NCBI GenBank assembly: GCA_949840605.1
Contig: CATKXN010000034.1
Coordinates: 1-22,138 of the forward strand
Origin: an uncultured Alistipes sp.
Lineage (GTDB): Bacteria; Bacteroidota; Bacteroidia; Bacteroidales; Rikenellaceae
DNA: 22,138 bases
Reading direction: 5' to 3'
Shown: positions 1 through 9,594 of the stretch, piece after piece
Layout of the letters: the number at the start of each line of letters is the position of its first letter
How positions within the stretch are numbered: the stretch's first letter is position 1
Translations under genes and position numbers: made by a program
The notes under the pieces: model-generated
Told to the model about the DNA's origin: nothing
The model's input: only the letters and a program-made list of their open reading frames with translations
Databases searched by the model: none

Positions 1-76
1 GATGGCCACGCGCTTTTCGTCGGGATTTTACCCCATCATGACGACCGTGAAGCTGGGCGTCAAAGTAGGATTCTAA
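1..76 (+). CDS. SusC/RagA family TonB-linked outer membrane protein, C-terminal end only
   Basis: Only the last 24 codons are in the window, in the frame that starts at base 2. They read as a final beta strand ending in VKLGVKVGF and TAA. An aromatic C-terminal residue after alternating hydrophobic residues is typical of SusC barrels and their outer-membrane assembly signal. The next gene starts 12 bp later and is a SusD, which fits the usual susC-susD order. This gene is therefore the import channel partner of the SusD at 89-1951. The fragment is too short to predict a substrate. Confidence 0.8.
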   Translation, partial: MATRFSSGFYPIMTTVKLGVKVGF

Positions 77-88
77 TACCGGAACAAC

Positions 89-1951
89 ATGAAAAAATTG
101 ATCATATCCCTTCTCGCGGCGCTCGGCCTGTGCGGCGGCTCATGCAGCTACCTCGACATGTCGCCCGATCTGGGTATTCAGGAAGAGGACATCTTCACCT
201 CCTATAACAATACGTGGCAGTATTTCCAGGCGGTCTATTACCGCGAGTTCAGCGGTCACAGCGCCGGAAGCACGGTGCGTTACCGGAATATCTTCATGGC
301 GTCGCCGATGATCCTCGACATGAACGAAAACCGCTACTCGTTCTATGTCTTCACCGATGCGGCGGATACGGGCCGCAAGAGCGGGCTGAGCGTCAAGAAA
401 GGGTCGTTCAACACGACTTTCCAGCAGTTTTTCTGCAACGATACCCCAAAAGGCCGTCCGCTGTTCCGCGTGATGTTCGAGATCATCCGCATCTGCAACA
501 AGACCATCGCCAACGTCGACCGCATGGCCGACGCCACGCCGGAGCAGCACGACGACCTGCTCGGACAGGCCCATTTCGTGCGCGGATTCGCCTATTTCAC
601 GCTCTGCTGCTATTTCGGCGGCATGCCCTACATGACCGAAACGCTCGGGGCCGACGACGAATGGGACCTCCCGCGGCTTTCGGCCTATGAGACTTTCGTC
701 CGGTGCGCCGAGGATTTCGGCACGGCATACGAATACATGAAGGCTGCGGGCACGCTGCGCCGCGACGGTCTGCCGGGAGCCGAAGGAAACCTCACCGGCG
801 AAGGAACCCGCTATCCCAACGGCGTGACGGCCAAGGCGATGCAGGGACGCGCGCTGCTCTTCGCCGCCAGCAAACTCAACAACCGCTACGGCGAGAGCGA
901 CTGGCGTGCCGCCGCCGAGGTCTGCGCCGAAGCCATCACGCTGGCCGGAGAGTGGGGCTATTCGATGGAGACGATCAAAGACTGGTCGAAGAACTTCACC
1001 GTAGGTCCCCGCACCAACGAGCAGCTCTGGGCGATGGCCCACCTGGGCAAGAGCAACGGCAAGAACGGCCGCACCTCCTGCCTGCTGGCCCAGCCGCAGA
1101 ACAACCACAGCAAGGGAGCCGGAACCTGTCCCACGCAGAATTACGTCGACAAGTTCGAGACCAAATGGGGCGATCCGCTCGAAACCGAGGAAGACCGCCG
1201 GGCCGCCGTCGCCGCCGGGCATTACGACGACCAGAATCCCTATGCGAACCGCGATCCCCGGTTCGATCTGACGGTCGTGCACGACGGTATGAAGGTGGAG
1301 GGCAGCGCCGGTTCCGACGTAATCAACATCTACCGCAAGCAGGACGGCACCTATCCGACCTCGAAGGTTTCGAAGAACAACCGTTCGTTCGGCTGGCCGC
1401 GCTATACCTCGACGACGGCCGGACATTCCAACACGGGTTATTACCTGCGCAAGTACTGGGACGGGAAATACAACACCTCCTATCTGCAGATCGATCCGAT
1501 CATCCGCGTGGCCGAGCTCTACCTGAACTATGCCGAGGCGGTCAACGAGTACGCCGGACCGCAGGGCACGGCCGGAGGACTCGCCCTGACGGCGCTCGAC
1601 GCGGTAAACAAGGTCCGCGAACGGGCCGGAATGCCGAACGTGCAGGATCGTTTCACCGCCGACCGGGATACGTTCCGTCCGCGCATCTACAACGAACGCA
1701 ACGTCGAACTGGCCTACGAGGGACATCACTATTTCCGCGATTCGCGCCGTTGGAGGACCTGCGAGCAATCCATGACGCAGAAGTTGTACGGCATGGACAT
1801 CGAACTGGTCGGCGGTAAGAAAAAGTACACCCGTTTCGAACTGGAGGACGCCCGTCAGCCGACCTGGAAGCCCTGTATGTACTACTTCCCGCTGCCTGCC
1901 GACGAGGCGACCAAGATGAAGAATTTCGTGAACAACGACTACTGGGACTAA
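89..1951 (+). CDS. SusD/RagB family nutrient-binding outer membrane lipoprotein (first pair)
   Basis: 620 residues, a little longer than typical SusD proteins. It has a lysine-led hydrophobic leader ending in GGSC with Cys19 as the probable lipidated residue; the lipobox is relaxed. The mature start (SYLDMSPD) and the C-terminal segment around residues 532-556 (NERNVELAYEGHHYFRDSRRW) are hallmarks of the family. SusD proteins are surface lids that capture oligosaccharides and hand them to the SusC channel. The gene lies 12 bp after the SusC end and 18 bp before the next SusC, so it is inside one operon. The ATG at 89 was chosen because it gives the signal peptide directly. The ligand cannot be read from sequence. 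Confidence 0.93.
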   Translation: MKKLIISLLAALGLCGGSCSYLDMSPDLGIQEEDIFTSYNNTWQYFQAVYYREFSGHSAGSTVRYRNIFMASPMILDMNENRYSFYVFTDAADTGRKSGLSVKKGSFNTTFQQFFCNDTPKGRPLFRVMFEIIRICNKTIANVDRMADATPEQHDDLLGQAHFVRGFAYFTLCCYFGGMPYMTETLGADDEWDLPRLSAYETFVRCAEDFGTAYEYMKAAGTLRRDGLPGAEGNLTGEGTRYPNGVTAKAMQGRALLFAASKLNNRYGESDWRAAAEVCAEAITLAGEWGYSMETIKDWSKNFTVGPRTNEQLWAMAHLGKSNGKNGRTSCLLAQPQNNHSKGAGTCPTQNYVDKFETKWGDPLETEEDRRAAVAAGHYDDQNPYANRDPRFDLTVVHDGMKVEGSAGSDVINIYRKQDGTYPTSKVSKNNRSFGWPRYTSTTAGHSNTGYYLRKYWDGKYNTSYLQIDPIIRVAELYLNYAEAVNEYAGPQGTAGGLALTALDAVNKVRERAGMPNVQDRFTADRDTFRPRIYNERNVELAYEGHHYFRDSRRWRTCEQSMTQKLYGMDIELVGGKKKYTRFELEDARQPTWKPCMYYFPLPADEATKMKNFVNNDYWD

Positions 1952-1969
1952 CCTAAACAGAACTTACCT

Positions 1970-4840
1970 ATGAAAAAATACAGAATCAGGATGCTGACGG
2001 CCGCCCTGGCGGGCTGCATGGCTGCTGCGGCTCCCGGGAGCGCGGCCGCGCAGACGCCCGGCGACGCAGGGGACAGCGTCGTTTACCTTCCCATGAACCG
2101 CCGCGTTGCGGTCGATGAACGCACGGGCAGCACCCGTTCGATCGGCCGCGGCGCAGTCGGGAAATATCCCAGCGCCGATATCCGCAACCAGCTGACGGGG
2201 CTGATTCCCGGACTGGAGGTGGTGGAGAAGAGCGGTACGACGGGGATTTCCGCCGCCACGGACAATGCGGCGGTGCTGCTCAACGCCCGCGGCAAGGCCG
2301 TGCAGTATATCGTCGACGACGTCCCGGTCTACATCACCCAGCTGCAGCTCGATCCCGAGCAGATCGAGTCCGTTACGCTGCTGACCGACATCGCCGACAA
2401 GGCGCAGTTCGGACCCACGGCCGCCGACGGCGTACTCTACATCCGCACCCGGCGGGGCCGGATCGGCGCCACGGCCGTGAGCCTGAGCTTCGAACGCGGC
2501 GTGAGCGTCGTCGACCGCTTTCCCGAGTGGGTCGGGGGCGTCGACTATGCCAAGATGAACAACTATGCGCGTTATTCGGAGGGCCTCGCTCCGCTCTACG
2601 GCACGCTGGCGCTCGACGGCTACCGCAAAGGGAATCCCGACGACATGCAGTATCCCAACGTGGATTTCCGTTCGCTGATGCTCAAGGACACCAAGCCCTA
2701 TACCCGTGCGGGCGTGCTGATCGACGGCGGGACGAAGGCCGTGCGCTACAACGCCCACATCGGATATACGGGCGAGGGCGACATCTACCGGATCGGCCCC
2801 ACGTCCGATTTCAACCGGCTGAACGTTCAGACGCGCGTCGATGCGACGATCACGCGGCGTCTGAGGGCCGACGTGAGTTTCTTCGGCGGCATGACCTTCC
2901 GTCGGTCGCCCATGTACGGGCGCGGCACGACGAACGCCGACGAGCTGACGGCCGTGCTCCGCGATCTGCAGACGATTCCGTCCGTCGCGTTCCCGCTGCA
3001 CGTCGAGCCGCAGACGACGGGCGGCGACGACGAGGATGCGGCCATCGGACGCGGACGGACGATTTACGGAGTCAGCAACCGCTATCCGGACAACCCCGTC
3101 GCGGCGCTCGCCGAAAACGGGTCGTATACGACCAAGGGGCGCACGGGAATGGTCAACGCCACGCTCGACTACGACTGCTCCTCGTTCGCCAAAGGGCTCC
3201 GGTCGACGACGTTCGTCAATCTAAACGTCTATTCGATGACGCGCATCGGCAAGAATCCCGATTACGTAGCCTATGTCTACAATCCGTCGGATTTTACGCT
3301 CGGCGCCATGTCGCCGACCCACCGCGGCACGGAGGTTTCCGACACGTCGCTCAAGGACAAGTACACCTACCAGAGTCTCAACCTCTACGAACGGCTGAGC
3401 TACGACTTCGCCCGCAACGGACATAAGCTGGGCGTCGCGGCGACCTATTACATCTCGTCGGTGGCCCGCACCGGGCAGTCGAGCTACGACCGCCAGCAGA
3501 ATCTGATCGGGACGCTTTCCTATTCCTACGACGGACGCTATCTGGTCGAAGGCGTGGTCAACTACGCCGGATCGTCGCGGCTGCGCGCCGGGAAGCGTTA
3601 CGGAACGTTTCCGTCGGCCGGCGTGGCCTGGGTCGTGTCGAAGGAGTCTTTCCTGGCCGATGCCGGCTGGCTCGATCTGCTGAAACTGCGCGCGCAGGGC
3701 GGCGTGCTGGGCTACGAGAATTTCGGCGCGCAGTATCTCTACGAAGACGATTATCAGGTGGGCAGCAGCGTGACGTTCGGGCCTTCGTCGGCACAGGGCG
3801 GATGGCTGGGCAAGAGTTCCACCGTAACGTATCCCCGCACCAACCTAGCGCGGCTGGGTAATCCCGATCTGGGCTGGGAGAAGCGCAAGGAGGCGAGCGC
3901 CGGGGTGGATATGCGGATGCTGCGCGACCGGCTGGATTTCTCGGCCACGTGGTTCTACTCGAAATCCGACGGCGTCATCACGCAGATGAGCTCGATTCTG
4001 CCCCTCTACATGGGACAGCGCAACATCGCGAACTACCGGAATTACAACGCTTCGCAGCGCCACGGCGTCGAGGCTTCCGTTTCGTGGGGCGACCGTGCGG
4101 GCGATTTCGCCTATCGGATAGGCGGCAGCTTCACCTGGTCGAAGTCCAGACACCTGCGCTACAACGAAGTCTTTGCCTACGACTATCAGTCCGTGGCCGG
4201 AACGGCGCTCGACGCCTACCGCGGTTACGTCTGCCTGGGCAAATTCGCTTCCGAAAAGGAGATCGCCGAGTCGCCCGTACAGATTTTCGACGAGAAGCTG
4301 CAGCCGGGCGATCTGAAATACGCCGACCTCAACGGCGACGGGCGCGTCGACTCCAACGACCAGTGCGTCATCGGTCATACCGATCCCCGGTTCGTCTATG
4401 CGGTCAACCTGCATTTCGACTACAAATGGTTCGACCTGACGATCGTCGGCACGGGACGCGCGGGCTATCAGATTCCGTTCACCAATGCCTATTTCTGGAA
4501 CGGCTGGGGCGACGACAACTACTCGAAATTCGTCAAGGAGCATTTCAACGGCGACTATCCCCGGATCACCTACAACAAGGTCAGCAACAATTTCCAGAAA
4601 TCGGCCTACTGGCTGCGCGACGGCGGATTCTTCAAGATCCAGAACGTCGAACTGGGATTCGATGCGCCTCTGCGTGCCGGAAACAAGTGCGGCATCAAGA
4701 AGCTGCGTCTGTTCGTGCGGGCCGCGAATCTGCTGACGATCTCCCGGATCGAGGACGTCGATCCGGAATCGGTCGACTCGGGCGTCTCCGCGTATCCCCT
4801 GTTCCGCACCGTCACCGGCGGCATCAACCTTACCTTTTAA
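1970..4840 (+). CDS. SusC/RagA family TonB-dependent transporter (second pair)
   Basis: 956 residues with a classic signal peptide (MKKYRIRMLTAALAGCMAAA, cleavage probably after AAAQ). A plug domain follows at roughly residues 35-180 (VGKYPSADIRNQLTGLIPG, then a VQYIVDDVPVY segment). A large beta-barrel ends in GGINLTF. Residues near 785-795 carry the Asp-rich DLNGDGRVDSND loop common in SusC C-terminal halves. The mature protein begins almost directly at the TonB-box/plug region. The roughly 80-residue carboxypeptidase-regulatory-like N-terminal domain of many SusCs is absent, and the usual VVVGYG-like strand is replaced by VVYLPMNRRV. It imports the oligomer captured by the SusD that starts 12 bp downstream, powered by TonB-ExbBD. 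Confidence 0.92.
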   Translation: MKKYRIRMLTAALAGCMAAAAPGSAAAQTPGDAGDSVVYLPMNRRVAVDERTGSTRSIGRGAVGKYPSADIRNQLTGLIPGLEVVEKSGTTGISAATDNAAVLLNARGKAVQYIVDDVPVYITQLQLDPEQIESVTLLTDIADKAQFGPTAADGVLYIRTRRGRIGATAVSLSFERGVSVVDRFPEWVGGVDYAKMNNYARYSEGLAPLYGTLALDGYRKGNPDDMQYPNVDFRSLMLKDTKPYTRAGVLIDGGTKAVRYNAHIGYTGEGDIYRIGPTSDFNRLNVQTRVDATITRRLRADVSFFGGMTFRRSPMYGRGTTNADELTAVLRDLQTIPSVAFPLHVEPQTTGGDDEDAAIGRGRTIYGVSNRYPDNPVAALAENGSYTTKGRTGMVNATLDYDCSSFAKGLRSTTFVNLNVYSMTRIGKNPDYVAYVYNPSDFTLGAMSPTHRGTEVSDTSLKDKYTYQSLNLYERLSYDFARNGHKLGVAATYYISSVARTGQSSYDRQQNLIGTLSYSYDGRYLVEGVVNYAGSSRLRAGKRYGTFPSAGVAWVVSKESFLADAGWLDLLKLRAQGGVLGYENFGAQYLYEDDYQVGSSVTFGPSSAQGGWLGKSSTVTYPRTNLARLGNPDLGWEKRKEASAGVDMRMLRDRLDFSATWFYSKSDGVITQMSSILPLYMGQRNIANYRNYNASQRHGVEASVSWGDRAGDFAYRIGGSFTWSKSRHLRYNEVFAYDYQSVAGTALDAYRGYVCLGKFASEKEIAESPVQIFDEKLQPGDLKYADLNGDGRVDSNDQCVIGHTDPRFVYAVNLHFDYKWFDLTIVGTGRAGYQIPFTNAYFWNGWGDDNYSKFVKEHFNGDYPRITYNKVSNNFQKSAYWLRDGGFFKIQNVELGFDAPLRAGNKCGIKKLRLFVRAANLLTISRIEDVDPESVDSGVSAYPLFRTVTGGINLTF

Positions 4841-4852
4841 CCGACGACAATC

Positions 4853-6607
4853 ATGAAGCATCTTTTATCAACCCTTGCAGCCGCCGCGGCGCTCCTTCTC
4901 GCGGGATGTTCCGACATCCTCGACCCGATGCCCAACGGCGGATATAACGAGGATAATCTGAAGGATTATCCGTCGATGATCCGCGGCTTTGTCATCAAGG
5001 CTTACTCGCTGCTGCCCAACTCCTACAACGGAACCGAATACGCCTACCTGGAGTGCGCCACGGACAACGCCGTCGCACGCGACCAGTCGCACGCCATGCG
5101 GCGGCTGGCGACCGGTTCGCTGTCGCCGGGCGACGATCCCTTCGCCGCGTGGTGGGGCCGCGATTACGAAGGCATCTACTACGTCAACCGCTTTCTGGAA
5201 AACGATCTGGGGCTGAACACCCGCTTCTACGTCAATCCCGAGGTCGACGAGGCGGCGCGCAGACTCTATCAGGGCGAGGCCTATGCTCTGAGAGCCTGGT
5301 TCCAGTACGACCTGCTCCGCAAATTCGGCGGCCGCAGCGCCGACGGGGAGCTGCTCGGATTTCCGATCGTCACCTCGCCGCACGTGGGCGGCGATCTGGT
5401 GCGCGACACCTACGACCGGTGCGTCGCGCAGATTCTCGCCGACTGCGACAAGGCGCTGGAATATCTGCCGCAGGCCCACCGAGACGTGTTTTTCGAGGAT
5501 CAGACCGTGAGCGGTTCGATGAACTGGCATCGTTTCGACGGCATCTCGATGGTCGCCCTCAAGGCCATGACCTGTCTGATGTGGGCCAGTCCGGCGTTCA
5601 ATCCCCGGAACGACCTGTCGCGCTGGGAGAAGGCGGCGGAATATGCCGCCGAGGCGATGAAATACAAACTCGAGGTGGACGGTGCGCAGCTCGAAGCGTT
5701 CGACCCGAAAGCGCGTTTTTCCTGGAGCGATCCCGACAGTCCGGAGATCATCTGCTCCACGTCGCCCTCGTCCAATGCCAATATGGAGACGCTGTTCTAT
5801 CCCAACGGCTTCCACGGCACGGGCGCGATCGGCGTCACGCAGGAGCTGGTCGATGCGTTCCCGATGGCCAACGGCTATCCGATCGGCGATCCGGCGGGCG
5901 GTTACGACGAGGACAATCCCTATGCGGGGCGCGATCCGCGGTTCTACGCGACGGTCTTCCACCACCGCTCGGAGGTCGTCAAATCCAACGGAAAGGTCCA
6001 GTATACGTTCGACATGTCGGCCGGAGGACGTGACGCGGCCAACGGCCCGTACAATTCGCCGACGAATTATTACGTCCGGAAGTTCCTCTATTCGGAATGG
6101 AACAAGTCGGACATCACCGTACAGACTGCGCCGAGGTCGGTCGCATTCATGCGCTGGACGCATATGTGCCTGGCGTTCGCCGAGGCGGCCAACCGGGTCG
6201 CGGGACCGCTCGACGCCACGCGTTTCGGCTATTCGGCCCGGCAGGCCGTCGCTTTCCTGCGCAGCCGCACGACCGTCGACGGAAAGCCGGGCGTGGGCGC
6301 CGCCGCCGATCCCTATCTCGACGCCTGCGCGGCCCGGGGAAAGGAAGCGTTCGAGACGCTCGTGCGCAACGAGCGCCGGATCGAACTCTGCTTCGAGGGC
6401 GAACGGTTCTTCGACCTGCGCCGCTGGGCGGATGACGTTTCGGCGCTGAACGGAACGGTCGGCATGGCGGTCGTCGGCGAAGGCACCTACGGTAGCGAGC
6501 CGGTCGAGAACCGCGTGTTCGCATCGCGTTGGCTTCCCATCCCCTCCACGGAGATGCGGCGCTCGCCGAAACTCGTCCAGAACGAAGGATGGACCGCATG
6601 GAATTAA
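4853..6607 (+). CDS. SusD/RagB family nutrient-binding outer membrane lipoprotein (second pair)
   Basis: 584 residues. The leader MKHLLSTLAAAAALLLAGC has a textbook lipobox (LAGC, Cys19), so this is an exported lipoprotein. The mature start (SDILDPMPNGGYNEDN) and the C-terminal signature NERRIELCFEGERFFDLRRW near residues 505-525 identify the SusD family. In between, helical segments resemble the family's TPR-like scaffold (for example the YQGEAYALRAWFQYDLLRKFGG region). It pairs with the SusC ending 12 bp upstream. The two SusD proteins in this operon differ clearly in sequence, so they are not a recent duplication and may bind different parts of the substrate. Confidence 0.95.
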   Translation: MKHLLSTLAAAAALLLAGCSDILDPMPNGGYNEDNLKDYPSMIRGFVIKAYSLLPNSYNGTEYAYLECATDNAVARDQSHAMRRLATGSLSPGDDPFAAWWGRDYEGIYYVNRFLENDLGLNTRFYVNPEVDEAARRLYQGEAYALRAWFQYDLLRKFGGRSADGELLGFPIVTSPHVGGDLVRDTYDRCVAQILADCDKALEYLPQAHRDVFFEDQTVSGSMNWHRFDGISMVALKAMTCLMWASPAFNPRNDLSRWEKAAEYAAEAMKYKLEVDGAQLEAFDPKARFSWSDPDSPEIICSTSPSSNANMETLFYPNGFHGTGAIGVTQELVDAFPMANGYPIGDPAGGYDEDNPYAGRDPRFYATVFHHRSEVVKSNGKVQYTFDMSAGGRDAANGPYNSPTNYYVRKFLYSEWNKSDITVQTAPRSVAFMRWTHMCLAFAEAANRVAGPLDATRFGYSARQAVAFLRSRTTVDGKPGVGAAADPYLDACAARGKEAFETLVRNERRIELCFEGERFFDLRRWADDVSALNGTVGMAVVGEGTYGSEPVENRVFASRWLPIPSTEMRRSPKLVQNEGWTAWN

Positions 6608-6630
6608 TGATCACAGGAAATTTGAACGCT

Positions 6631-7677
6631 ATGAAAAAGATAAAGTTCTTCGTCACGGCGGCTGTACTCGCCTGCACCGGCTGCTACGACGATTATGTAA
6701 ACGATTTCGAATACACGGGCATCTATATGCCTTATCAATACGATCTGCGGACCTTCGTCGTCGGCGAGGGGATGCGGTTCGATGTCGGGGTCGTGCTGGG
6801 CGGCACGTCCTCCAACGGGCGCGACCGCAGCGTGCGTTACACGGTCGAACCCGCTCTCGTAACCGACAACCTCGCTCCGTTTCTCGGCTCGGACGACGAG
6901 GAGATGGAGCCGTTCACGGCCTTTCAGGTGATGACCGGCGCTTCGACGAACGGTTCGGTGAGCCAGAACTACGTAACCGCCGCCGTGAAGTCGAGCGGGA
7001 TCGCCGACCTGACGCCGCTGCCCGGAGACTATTTTTCGCTGAGCGATCCCGAACGGATGGTCGTGCGCTCCGGACGCCATACGGCGACGGTCACCGTGAA
7101 GGCCGACGAGCGGTTTCTCGCCGACCCGCACGCCTCGCCGCAGCCCTATTATGCCCTGGCGTTCCGCATCGCGGAGGCCGATGCCGACGTCGTGCCTCTG
7201 GAGAAGAGTTTCGCCGTGATCGCCGTGCGTTACGAGAACATGCTGTTCGGCAACTACTGGCATGGAGGCGTAACGACGGTCAGGAACGACGCGACGGGAG
7301 AGATCGTCGAAAAGAACGAATACCCGCTGGAGATTCCCCACGACGAGAGCCGCGTCTACACGCTGACCACCGTGGCGCCGGATGCGCTGACGACTTCGCG
7401 CCTGGGCGACTGGGAGGGATCGCTGCGGCTGACGCTCCGCGAGGACGGCGGGCTCGACGTGGCTTCGGCCGACGGACGGTATGCGGTCGAGCCTTTCGGC
7501 GACGGATGTTATTTCAACCGCGCGAAACGGCTGCAGGACCGCCGGCTGGTGCTCAACTACAAGTTCGCCAACGGCGACGGCACGACGACCTACGTCGAGG
7601 ACGTCCTGGTTTTCCGCAACCGCGTGCGCGACGGCGTGAACGAATGGCAGGACGAAAATCCGGAAAACTACAAGTAA
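6631..7677 (+). CDS. DUF1735/DUF4361-type surface lipoprotein, probable glycan-binding protein
   Basis: 348 residues from the ATG at 6631. An in-frame ATG further upstream would put extra residues before the obvious leader MKKIKFFVTAAVLACTGC and overlap the susD end, so it was not used. Cys18 is the likely lipidated residue. The first mature residues (YVNDFEYTGIYMPYQYDLRT, then VGVVLGGTSSNGRDRSVRYTV) match the DUF1735 beta-sandwich pattern found in lipoproteins encoded just after susD. The C-terminal half (GNYWHGG, then a beta-rich region ending FRNRVRDGVNEW) fits a DUF4361-like second domain. Proteins of this kind are thought to bind substrate on the cell surface; no catalytic residues are seen. 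It starts 23 bp after the susD stop. Confidence 0.8.
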   Translation: MKKIKFFVTAAVLACTGCYDDYVNDFEYTGIYMPYQYDLRTFVVGEGMRFDVGVVLGGTSSNGRDRSVRYTVEPALVTDNLAPFLGSDDEEMEPFTAFQVMTGASTNGSVSQNYVTAAVKSSGIADLTPLPGDYFSLSDPERMVVRSGRHTATVTVKADERFLADPHASPQPYYALAFRIAEADADVVPLEKSFAVIAVRYENMLFGNYWHGGVTTVRNDATGEIVEKNEYPLEIPHDESRVYTLTTVAPDALTTSRLGDWEGSLRLTLREDGGLDVASADGRYAVEPFGDGCYFNRAKRLQDRRLVLNYKFANGDGTTTYVEDVLVFRNRVRDGVNEWQDENPENYK

Positions 7678-7701
7678 TATCAAACTTACAAAATCGCTGT
7701 T

Positions 7702-8646
7702 ATGAAAAGACTGATATGGATATTGATCCTCCTGCTTCCGGCCGTATCCGGATGGACGGGGTGCTCCGACGCTGAGGAGCCGGAATTCCCCGATCTGGAA
7801 GGGCTGGACCCCGGACAGGGCCGTCTGCCCGAACAGGAGTTCCGGGTGATGACTTTCAACGTCAGGGTCAACTCGACGGACAACGACGGTTCGTTCAAGG
7901 ACTGGAACGTGCGGAAAAAGGCCGTAGCCGCCGTGTTCAAGGACAAGCGTCCGACGCTGTGCGGAGTGCAGGAAGCCTATCTGCGCGGGCAGTGGGATTA
8001 TCTGAAGGAGACGCTGGCCGACGAGGGGTACGAGTGCGTCGGCAAGCCGATCACCGACTGGAGCGAACCTCCCGTGAAGAACGGCCAGGTCGTCGGCATC
8101 TTCTACCGTCCGTCGGAGGTGTCGCTCGTCCGCTGGGGCGTGTTCTCGCTCTCCGAGACGCCCGACGAACCGCTCGAAACGCCTGCGCTGGGAGCCAACT
8201 ATGTCCGGGGCGCCACGTGGGCCGAATTCGAACTCAACGAGAACAAACGGCACGTCTTCATGCTCAACACCCACCTCGACACCAAGAGCGACGCGGTGCG
8301 CAAGAAGGAATTGGAGATCATCCTCGCACGGATCGCCTTTTACAACAAGGAGAATCTCCCGACGTTTATGACCGCGGACTTCAACGCGAACGCGCAAAAC
8401 TCGATTTTCTACGACACGCCCGTGCGCGATTCCTACCTTCTGGCCCGTGAGCAGGCGCCCGTCGGCGATCTCAATACGGCGACGAACAACCACTACGGAA
8501 CGACGAGCGCTTCGTATATCGACCACATCTGGTTCTCGAATTTCTCGCTCAAGATCGACGCCTATTACGTGGTGACGCAGCAATATTTCGACGATGTCCC
8601 CTACGTCTCGGACCACTGGCCGAGCTATGCGGTGTTCCGTTACTGA
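7702..8646 (+). CDS. Endonuclease/exonuclease/phosphatase (EEP) family lipoprotein 1
   Basis: 314 residues. A hydrophobic leader ends in GWTGC (Cys21), so it is probably a lipoprotein. The DNase I/EEP fold motifs are all present: FN at 52-53, Glu91 in GVQEA (metal ligand), His191 in NTHLD, Asp226 and Asn228 in ADFNAN, Asp274-His275 in YIDHIW, and the terminal Asp304-His305 in SDHWP. The enzyme should be an active metal-dependent phosphodiesterase or phosphomonoesterase acting outside the cytoplasm. The family spans nucleases, sphingomyelinases and inositol phosphatases, so the substrate is unknown. It lies 24 bp after the DUF1735 gene and 11 bp before a second EEP gene. It is the most divergent of the three EEP proteins here. 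Confidence 0.88.
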   Translation: MKRLIWILILLLPAVSGWTGCSDAEEPEFPDLEGLDPGQGRLPEQEFRVMTFNVRVNSTDNDGSFKDWNVRKKAVAAVFKDKRPTLCGVQEAYLRGQWDYLKETLADEGYECVGKPITDWSEPPVKNGQVVGIFYRPSEVSLVRWGVFSLSETPDEPLETPALGANYVRGATWAEFELNENKRHVFMLNTHLDTKSDAVRKKELEIILARIAFYNKENLPTFMTADFNANAQNSIFYDTPVRDSYLLAREQAPVGDLNTATNNHYGTTSASYIDHIWFSNFSLKIDAYYVVTQQYFDDVPYVSDHWPSYAVFRY

Positions 8647-8657
8647 TTTTCGGCGGT

Positions 8658-9587
8658 ATGGTACTCAAGAGTTGGATTTTTCCGCTTCTGGTCCTTTTTC
8701 TGTCTTCCGGCTGCTCGTCCGACGACGGGCGGCCGGCGGACGAAGGGCCGGGGAGCGGTTCCGGCGGCGGCAGTCCGCAGCCGGAGTATGCGGACGTGAG
8801 CGTCGTGTCGTTCAATATCCGCGTGGACAACAGCGCGCAGGACGGAGCCAACCGCTGGAGCGAACGCCGGCAGGCGGCCGTCCATATGCTGCGGCGCGAA
8901 AAACCGGTCGTAATGGGGCTTCAGGAGGCGCAGGCGCATCAGATCACCTGGCTGGCGCGCAGCTGCACCGACTATGCGTGGTACGGCCTGGGGCGCGATA
9001 CGGGAACGCCGCCGCCCGAGACCGATTCGTATGCGCGGGAGGAGACCATGGCGATTTTCTGGCGCACGTCCGAAGCCGAACTGCTCGACAAGGGGACGTT
9101 CTGGCTGTCGGAGACTCCCGGCAAGGTGTCGAAACTGCCTTCGGCGGACTATCGCCGCACCTGCACCTGGGGGCTGTTCCGGCTCCGCGCGACGGGGACG
9201 AAGTTTTACTTTTTCAACACGCATCTGGCCACCGAATCCGTTCCGCGCGGCGAACAGATCGGCATCCTGATCGCCGAAATGAAGCGCGTCAACGACAAAC
9301 GCCTTCCGGCTTTCCTGACGGGCGATTTCAATGCGGACACCGGCGAGGCGGCGTTCGCGCCGCTGCTCGCCTATCTGTCCGACGCCCGGGCCTCGGCGCC
9401 GCTCACCGACGGACGCGCTACGTGGAACGATTACGGGCAGGCGTCGGGGACGAAGAGATACGATCACGTGCTCTATCTCCCGGGACGCTGCGTCCCGCGG
9501 CGGTTTCGGGTGCTGACGGACGATTACGGCGCGCCGTATATTTCGGACCATTACCCGGTGATGGCGGTTTTCGGATTACAAAAATAG
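8658..9587 (+). CDS. Endonuclease/exonuclease/phosphatase (EEP) family lipoprotein 2
   Basis: 309 residues. The leader ends in LSSGC (Cys19) and is followed by a Gly/Ser/Pro-rich linker to about residue 42, typical of a tether that holds a surface enzyme away from the membrane. Catalytic motifs: Asn53 in SFNIR, Glu90 in GLQEA, His189 in NTHL, Asp223 and Asn225 in GDFNA, Asp269-His270, and Asp297-His298 in SDHYP. It is closely related over its whole length to the EEP gene at 11429, sharing EETMA-FWR, ELLDKGTFWLS and RTCTWGLFR. One difference is NTHLA here against NTHLD in the other two. Predicted role is phosphoester hydrolysis on the imported or bound substrate; specificity is not readable. 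Confidence 0.9.
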   Translation: MVLKSWIFPLLVLFLSSGCSSDDGRPADEGPGSGSGGGSPQPEYADVSVVSFNIRVDNSAQDGANRWSERRQAAVHMLRREKPVVMGLQEAQAHQITWLARSCTDYAWYGLGRDTGTPPPETDSYAREETMAIFWRTSEAELLDKGTFWLSETPGKVSKLPSADYRRTCTWGLFRLRATGTKFYFFNTHLATESVPRGEQIGILIAEMKRVNDKRLPAFLTGDFNADTGEAAFAPLLAYLSDARASAPLTDGRATWNDYGQASGTKRYDHVLYLPGRCVPRRFRVLTDDYGAPYISDHYPVMAVFGLQK

Positions 9588-9594
9588 CATGACC

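Noticed and set aside
6604..8616. A 670-codon open frame on the minus strand across the DUF1735 and EEP1 genes
   Set aside because: It spans two real genes and their gap, has no family motif and is rich in Val/Arg as expected for antisense frames of GC-rich genes.
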